Assembly: GCA_013399115.1 (NCBI GenBank)
Contig: VXAA01001241.1
Span: 828,560 to 892,559 of the forward strand
Source: Anseranas semipalmata
Taxonomy: Eukaryota > Chordata > Aves > Anseriformes > Anseranatidae
DNA: 64,000 bases
Direction: 5' to 3'
In this document: in pieces, positions 62,006 to 64,000 of the stretch
Layout: every line of letters begins with the position of its first letter
Numbering within the stretch: the stretch's first letter is position 1
Program-made: the position numbers and the translations under genes
The notes under the pieces: model-generated
Told to the model about the DNA's origin: nothing
The model's input: only the letters and a program-made list of their open reading frames with translations
The model's database searches: none

Positions 62006-64000
62006 GTGGGTCGCGGGGCCGGGCGCCCGGGGGGTGCCGCTGCTCTGCAGCACACGGAGAAAAATGCTTGGCTACTGAGGAGGGGGGGTTAATTCTCTTT
62101 GGGTCAGCAACGTTTCTGACTGATGCAAGTGAGAGTTCTTCACATCAATACGTGTACTCTGATCTGCTTTGCATTGGAAGACTGACAGGTGGACATCTCT
62201 CTGTCCTATTTTAAAGCATTTATTACTCATTTGGACAGTTCTTGTGTACTCAGCTAATGCTACTAGTGTAGCATATCTTGCTAACAGGCTTGGGGGAACT
62301 TACAAGTCATATTGACTGTGTTGCTGGAAAATTATGCATTTTGCCCTTCCTGAGGTCACAAACAGAGGCTCATCTGCAAATATACATTTTGGGAGACTTG
62401 AGAAACAATCCCAGATTCAAGACTGACAGTACCATAATTTTCATTTATATTTCATCCAGCATGCAAACTCATTTTAATCTCTTCTGTACATGTCAGCAGC
62501 TTGATGCCCATGGGGCAAACAGTTGCATATAAATTAAAAGGTGCAGCACTTCAGTCAGCCAAATAAATAAGTGCATGCCTGACAGGCTGTGGTTCTCAGT
62601 ATTCTGGTTTGTGGTCATTTGGGGTATGGGATGTCAAACATATTTAACTTGCACTTTGAACAGCAGAGCTGATCTCCCAGAACTTAAAATCAGCCGTTGC
62701 AGGGCTGTTTGCAGGAACATGTGTTTGTGTCCTTGTTCACGGACACAAGGCAGAGTCCTACTGCGATCGTCAGAGCAGGCTCGGTATTCACGCGACACAT
62801 GAAGCTGAAATTTGTATCTCTGAGGCTGCCCCTCTCACTAATATAGTAGAAAGTTACTAAATTCTAGAAAATTCAGTTAAAAAAAAAAAAGGTGAAAAAT
62901 AAGATTGCAGTAAAAGAGTGTTGTTGCTTGCCTCTGGATATAGATATATATAAAAAACACAGAATACAGCTAGAGCAGCTGGACTGCTTGTAACACTGGC
63001 TCTGCAGTGGTTGTAGCTGTTTGGTTGCCACAGTTTCTCAGATGTTATGTTTCAGTTGCAGCCTTGTGGGAATTTAAGGCTGCTCTGCCAGATCACACAC
63101 ACAGTAGCCCAGCATGGTGTGCTTACACCTCTGTGCAGTCTCAGCCCAGTCCTTTGAGAGTCTGACTGCAGACTGACTTGTGGTTCGGAGCTGGGGAGAA
63201 GCTGGTGCAGCTGGGCTGAAGCTCACAGCACCCAGGCTGTCACCCAGCAGTCAGCCAGCGGGCGCAGCACCATGGGGAGAAAACGAGGCTGAAACATGCA
63301 GGGAGTCCGTGCTGCTACAGCCAGCTCTGGACTGCTCACAGGGGGCTTTATTCACATGATTTATTCACATTGGTAAAATAGCAAAATGGGTGCTATGAAG
63401 AAGAGGGGGGTATGAAAAGCAAATACAGCTGAAGCCTGAGATGTCCAAAAAGAAAAAGGAAGGGGATTCTCGCTTACTGAAGGTTTTGGAGCTAACTATG
63501 GCTGAAAAGTTTGGCATCCTGAATTTGGTATTTATTACTAAGAACCACGAGATAAAGATGTTGAGGCTATTCAGCCTGGGCCAGTTGATGCTGTGTAGTT
63601 CATTACCTGATATTAGAACAATGCTTTTAATTCTGGTTTCATATGAAGTCATTCTTGGGTATAACAGTAGCTGTAATATGTCATTTCTGATGTCTTAACA
63701 TTGTCTCAGTTTACCAAACAGTTATAGGGAGAGAATTTCTTGGGATATTCACAAAATGATTCTTTGTCATAATACTGGCATTCCCAAGAAACAGACCCGG
63801 GCTGTCTGACTTTCTTTTACATTCTGATTTTGTGCCTGTTCCCTGTCAGTGGAGTCTATCAGTTCCAGTGCTAACTTTGGACCTTCTCCTTTTCTGTTTT
63901 ATATCACAAACTCTCAGAGAATATATGTGTATTCATGTTGTGACCAAAGCAATGCTGCTATTTTTGGAGGCTGCAAGATACCCGACAGTTAATTGGAGTT
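62006..64000 (+). other. TENM2: Start of the next TENM2 intron
   Basis: Begins with the donor GTGGGT, followed by about 40 bp of GC-rich sequence. The rest is ordinary intron with an A tract near 62879-62890 and a small direct repeat of a TTATTCACAT-type word at 63348-63370. No further exon, gene or clear transposon is visible before the window ends. The phrase 'ggctattcagcctgggccag' near 63567 is CR1-like but too short to call. Confidence 0.85.

Noticed and set aside
61847..62053. Minus-strand open frame over exon B
   Set aside because: Shadow of the conserved plus-strand exon.
62006..62078. Read-through of exon B into the intron
   Set aside because: The GTGGGT donor is at the expected TENM2 junction, and the short tail is not part of any teneurin I know.
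63430..63600. Possible CR1 fragment ('ggctattcagcctgggccag')
   Set aside because: The phrase resembles CR1, but the surrounding 150 bp do not follow the element.
1..64000. CRISPR array, operon, phage, plasmid or bacterial system
   Set aside because: No spaced direct repeats, no dense coding and no ribosome-binding-site pattern. Spliced vertebrate exons and LINE/SINE remnants show a bird nuclear genome.

Overview
This window is vertebrate, almost certainly avian, nuclear DNA: about 64 kb of AT-rich intronic sequence carrying two coding exons of one gene on the plus strand. The two exons encode a contiguous part of the N-terminal cytoplasmic domain of teneurin-2 (TENM2, formerly ODZ2). They join in frame across a 50,160-bp intron. 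The bird assignment rests on the many CR1-type LINE remnants, degraded MIR-like SINEs, the general shortage of young repeats and short GC-rich blocks in an AT-rich background. Several residues also agree with my recollection of chicken rather than mammalian teneurin-2. I cannot name the species.

Layout. Bases 1-11400 are the 3' part of an intron that starts upstream of the window. Exon A is 11401-11610 (210 bp, phase 1 at both ends). Bases 11611-61770 are one large intron. Exon B is 61771-62005 (235 bp, enters in phase 1, leaves in phase 2). Bases 62006-64000 are the start of the next intron. The start codon, the transmembrane segment and the whole extracellular part (EGF-like, NHL, YD repeats) lie outside the window.

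The introns hold: CR1 LINE fragments at about 12.6, 13.2-13.7, 17.1-17.8 (the best preserved), 23.75-24.2 (minus) and 43.7-44.3 kb (minus, old); tRNA-derived or MIR-like SINE remnants at about 17.0, 36.8, 50.5, 55.7 and 56.5 kb; short simple repeats; and a dozen 100-300 bp GC-rich blocks. No other gene, RNA gene, CRISPR array or intact mobile element is supported. Most open frames are chance frames in GC-rich or low-complexity sequence.

The most concrete unexpected observation is an assembly error. A 228-bp contig at 35958-36185, bounded by single Ns, exactly matches both flanks of the single-N gap at 41186 and contains the 73 bp missing there. It appears to have been placed about 5 kb too far upstream, between two diverged copies of one contig end. 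The most interesting biological point is that exon A is symmetric (phase 1-1), can be skipped without a frameshift, and encodes a block that, from memory, the other teneurin paralogues lack. I found no convincing previously undescribed biological system.
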